From Actinomycetota bacterium (GTDB lineage Bacteria; Actinomycetota; Actinomycetes; Nanopelagicales; Nanopelagicaceae), in assembly GCA_009702845.1 (NCBI GenBank), contig WLHG01000051.1:1-7085 (forward strand): DNA of 7,085 nucleotides, written 5' to 3'. Below are positions 6,817 through 7,085 of this stretch, piece after piece. A program made the translations under genes and the position numbers. Within the stretch, counting starts at the first letter, position 1. Each line of letters starts with the position of its first letter. The notes below the pieces were generated by a model. The model was not told the origin of the DNA, searched no databases, and saw only the letters and a program-made list of their open reading frames with translations.

Positions 6817-6823
6817 GGAAGGA
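6817..6823 (+). promoter_or_regulatory. Strong ribosome binding site of the substrate-binding protein gene
   Basis: GGAAGGA lies 5 nt before the ATG at 6829. It is the best Shine-Dalgarno sequence in the window and stands in the longest intergenic gap (6789-6828, 40 bp). Binding proteins are normally made in excess of their permease, so a stronger site here makes sense; that link is inference. Confidence 0.65.
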
Positions 6824-6828
6824 AACAC

Positions 6829-7085
6829 ATGAAAGCAATAAATCGCCGGAAACTGATATCGGTTTCAGCGGTGCTTGCCGTAGCGAGCCTGGTTGCAACT
6901 GCAATCCCTGCTAATGCGGCAGAAGTTGGAGTGTCATCAACTGAGATCAAACTCGGAATGACTCTGCCAATGACAGGAACAGCATCCCTTGGTTACAACA
7001 AGATCCCAGGAGCCGCGAAGGCTTATTTTGATTATCTCAATGCTAATGGTGGAGTAAATGGTCGCAAGATCACACTCATCGTTAA
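6829..7085 (+). CDS. Branched-chain amino acid-type ABC transporter substrate-binding protein, 3'-truncated by window edge
   Basis: Only the first 85 codons are in the window. Residues 1-31 form a signal peptide: charged start with twin Arg at 6-7 (NRRKLIS), a long hydrophobic core, and an Ala-rich end (PANAA) giving an AxA cleavage site near residue 30. The mature N-terminus, STEIKLGMTLPMTG followed by AAKAYFDYLNANGGVNGRKI, is typical of the Peripla_BP_6 / LivK family (type I periplasmic binding fold), which captures amino acids or related solutes for the LivHMGF module. The gene follows livM by 40 bp with a strong ribosome site, so it is very probably the partner of the upstream genes. No cysteine occurs in the 85 residues, hence no lipobox, unlike most binding proteins of Gram-positive bacteria. 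Ligand cannot be inferred from the fragment. The family is clear, the exact name (livK/livJ or another HAAT member) is not, so no symbol is given. Confidence 0.9.
   Translation, partial: MKAINRRKLISVSAVLAVASLVATAIPANAAEVGVSSTEIKLGMTLPMTGTASLGYNKIPGAAKAYFDYLNANGGVNGRKITLIV

Noticed and set aside
6789..6828. Terminator or regulatory hairpin between livM and the binding-protein gene
   Set aside because: No stable inverted repeat followed by a T-run is visible; aaatttaaa is only a short AT palindrome.
3415..7085. Urea (Urt) transporter instead of a Liv-type importer
   Set aside because: Urt subunits are homologous, but no urease or nickel genes are near, and the binding-protein N-terminus looks like generic Peripla_BP_6 rather than UrtA. 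It cannot be fully excluded without the rest of the binding protein.
1..7085. CRISPR array, tRNA/rRNA, insertion sequence, toxin-antitoxin or defence system
   Set aside because: No repeats, terminal inverted repeats, RNA gene signatures or relevant protein motifs were seen, and there is almost no noncoding space for them.

Overview
The window reads as ordinary, very compact actinobacterial chromosome with every gene on the + strand. Base composition is intermediate (roughly 45-50% G+C by eye). The GlmS fragment carries wording typical of Actinomycetota GlmS, for example the WDAAAAQKGG and EIFEQPKAVADT stretches. Intermediate G+C, overlapping or nearly abutting genes, and a complete branched-chain amino-acid-type ABC transporter are compatible with a small-genome freshwater actinobacterium of the acI / Nanopelagicales kind. 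The phylum is fairly secure; the order is only an inference.

Layout. Bases 1-3425 hold an envelope and lipid precursor block: the 3' part of glmS (glucosamine-6-phosphate synthase), a PAP2-family membrane phosphatase starting on the base after the glmS stop, acpS (holo-ACP synthase), and alr (alanine racemase) coupled to acpS through a TAATG stop-start overlap. Bases 3415-7085 hold a Liv/HAAT-type importer in the order livG (ATPase), livF (ATPase), livH (permease), livM (permease), then the 5' end of the periplasmic-type substrate-binding protein gene, cut by the window edge. The livG start lies inside the end of alr, so the transporter is physically fused to the housekeeping block and the whole window could be one transcript. 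The largest gap is 40 bp (before the binding-protein gene), and no factor-independent terminator was seen.

How the genes fit together. GlmS supplies amino sugar for peptidoglycan, Alr supplies D-alanine, AcpS activates acyl carrier protein for lipid synthesis, and the PAP2 protein probably dephosphorylates a lipid phosphate or polyprenyl diphosphate. The Liv module imports an amino acid or similar small solute powered by LivG/LivF. Its substrate cannot be read from this sequence.

No exotic defence, mobile or RNA system was found. The points most worth a second look are: a LivG signature motif that has lost its glycine, paired with a LivF glutamine in the switch position, which would place all deviations in one of the two composite ATP sites; a binding protein with a Tat-like signal and no lipobox; Shine-Dalgarno-less starts of the PAP2 and acpS genes, each exactly 7 nt after a TANNNT box (possible leaderless transcripts); and the direct overlap of alr with the transporter.
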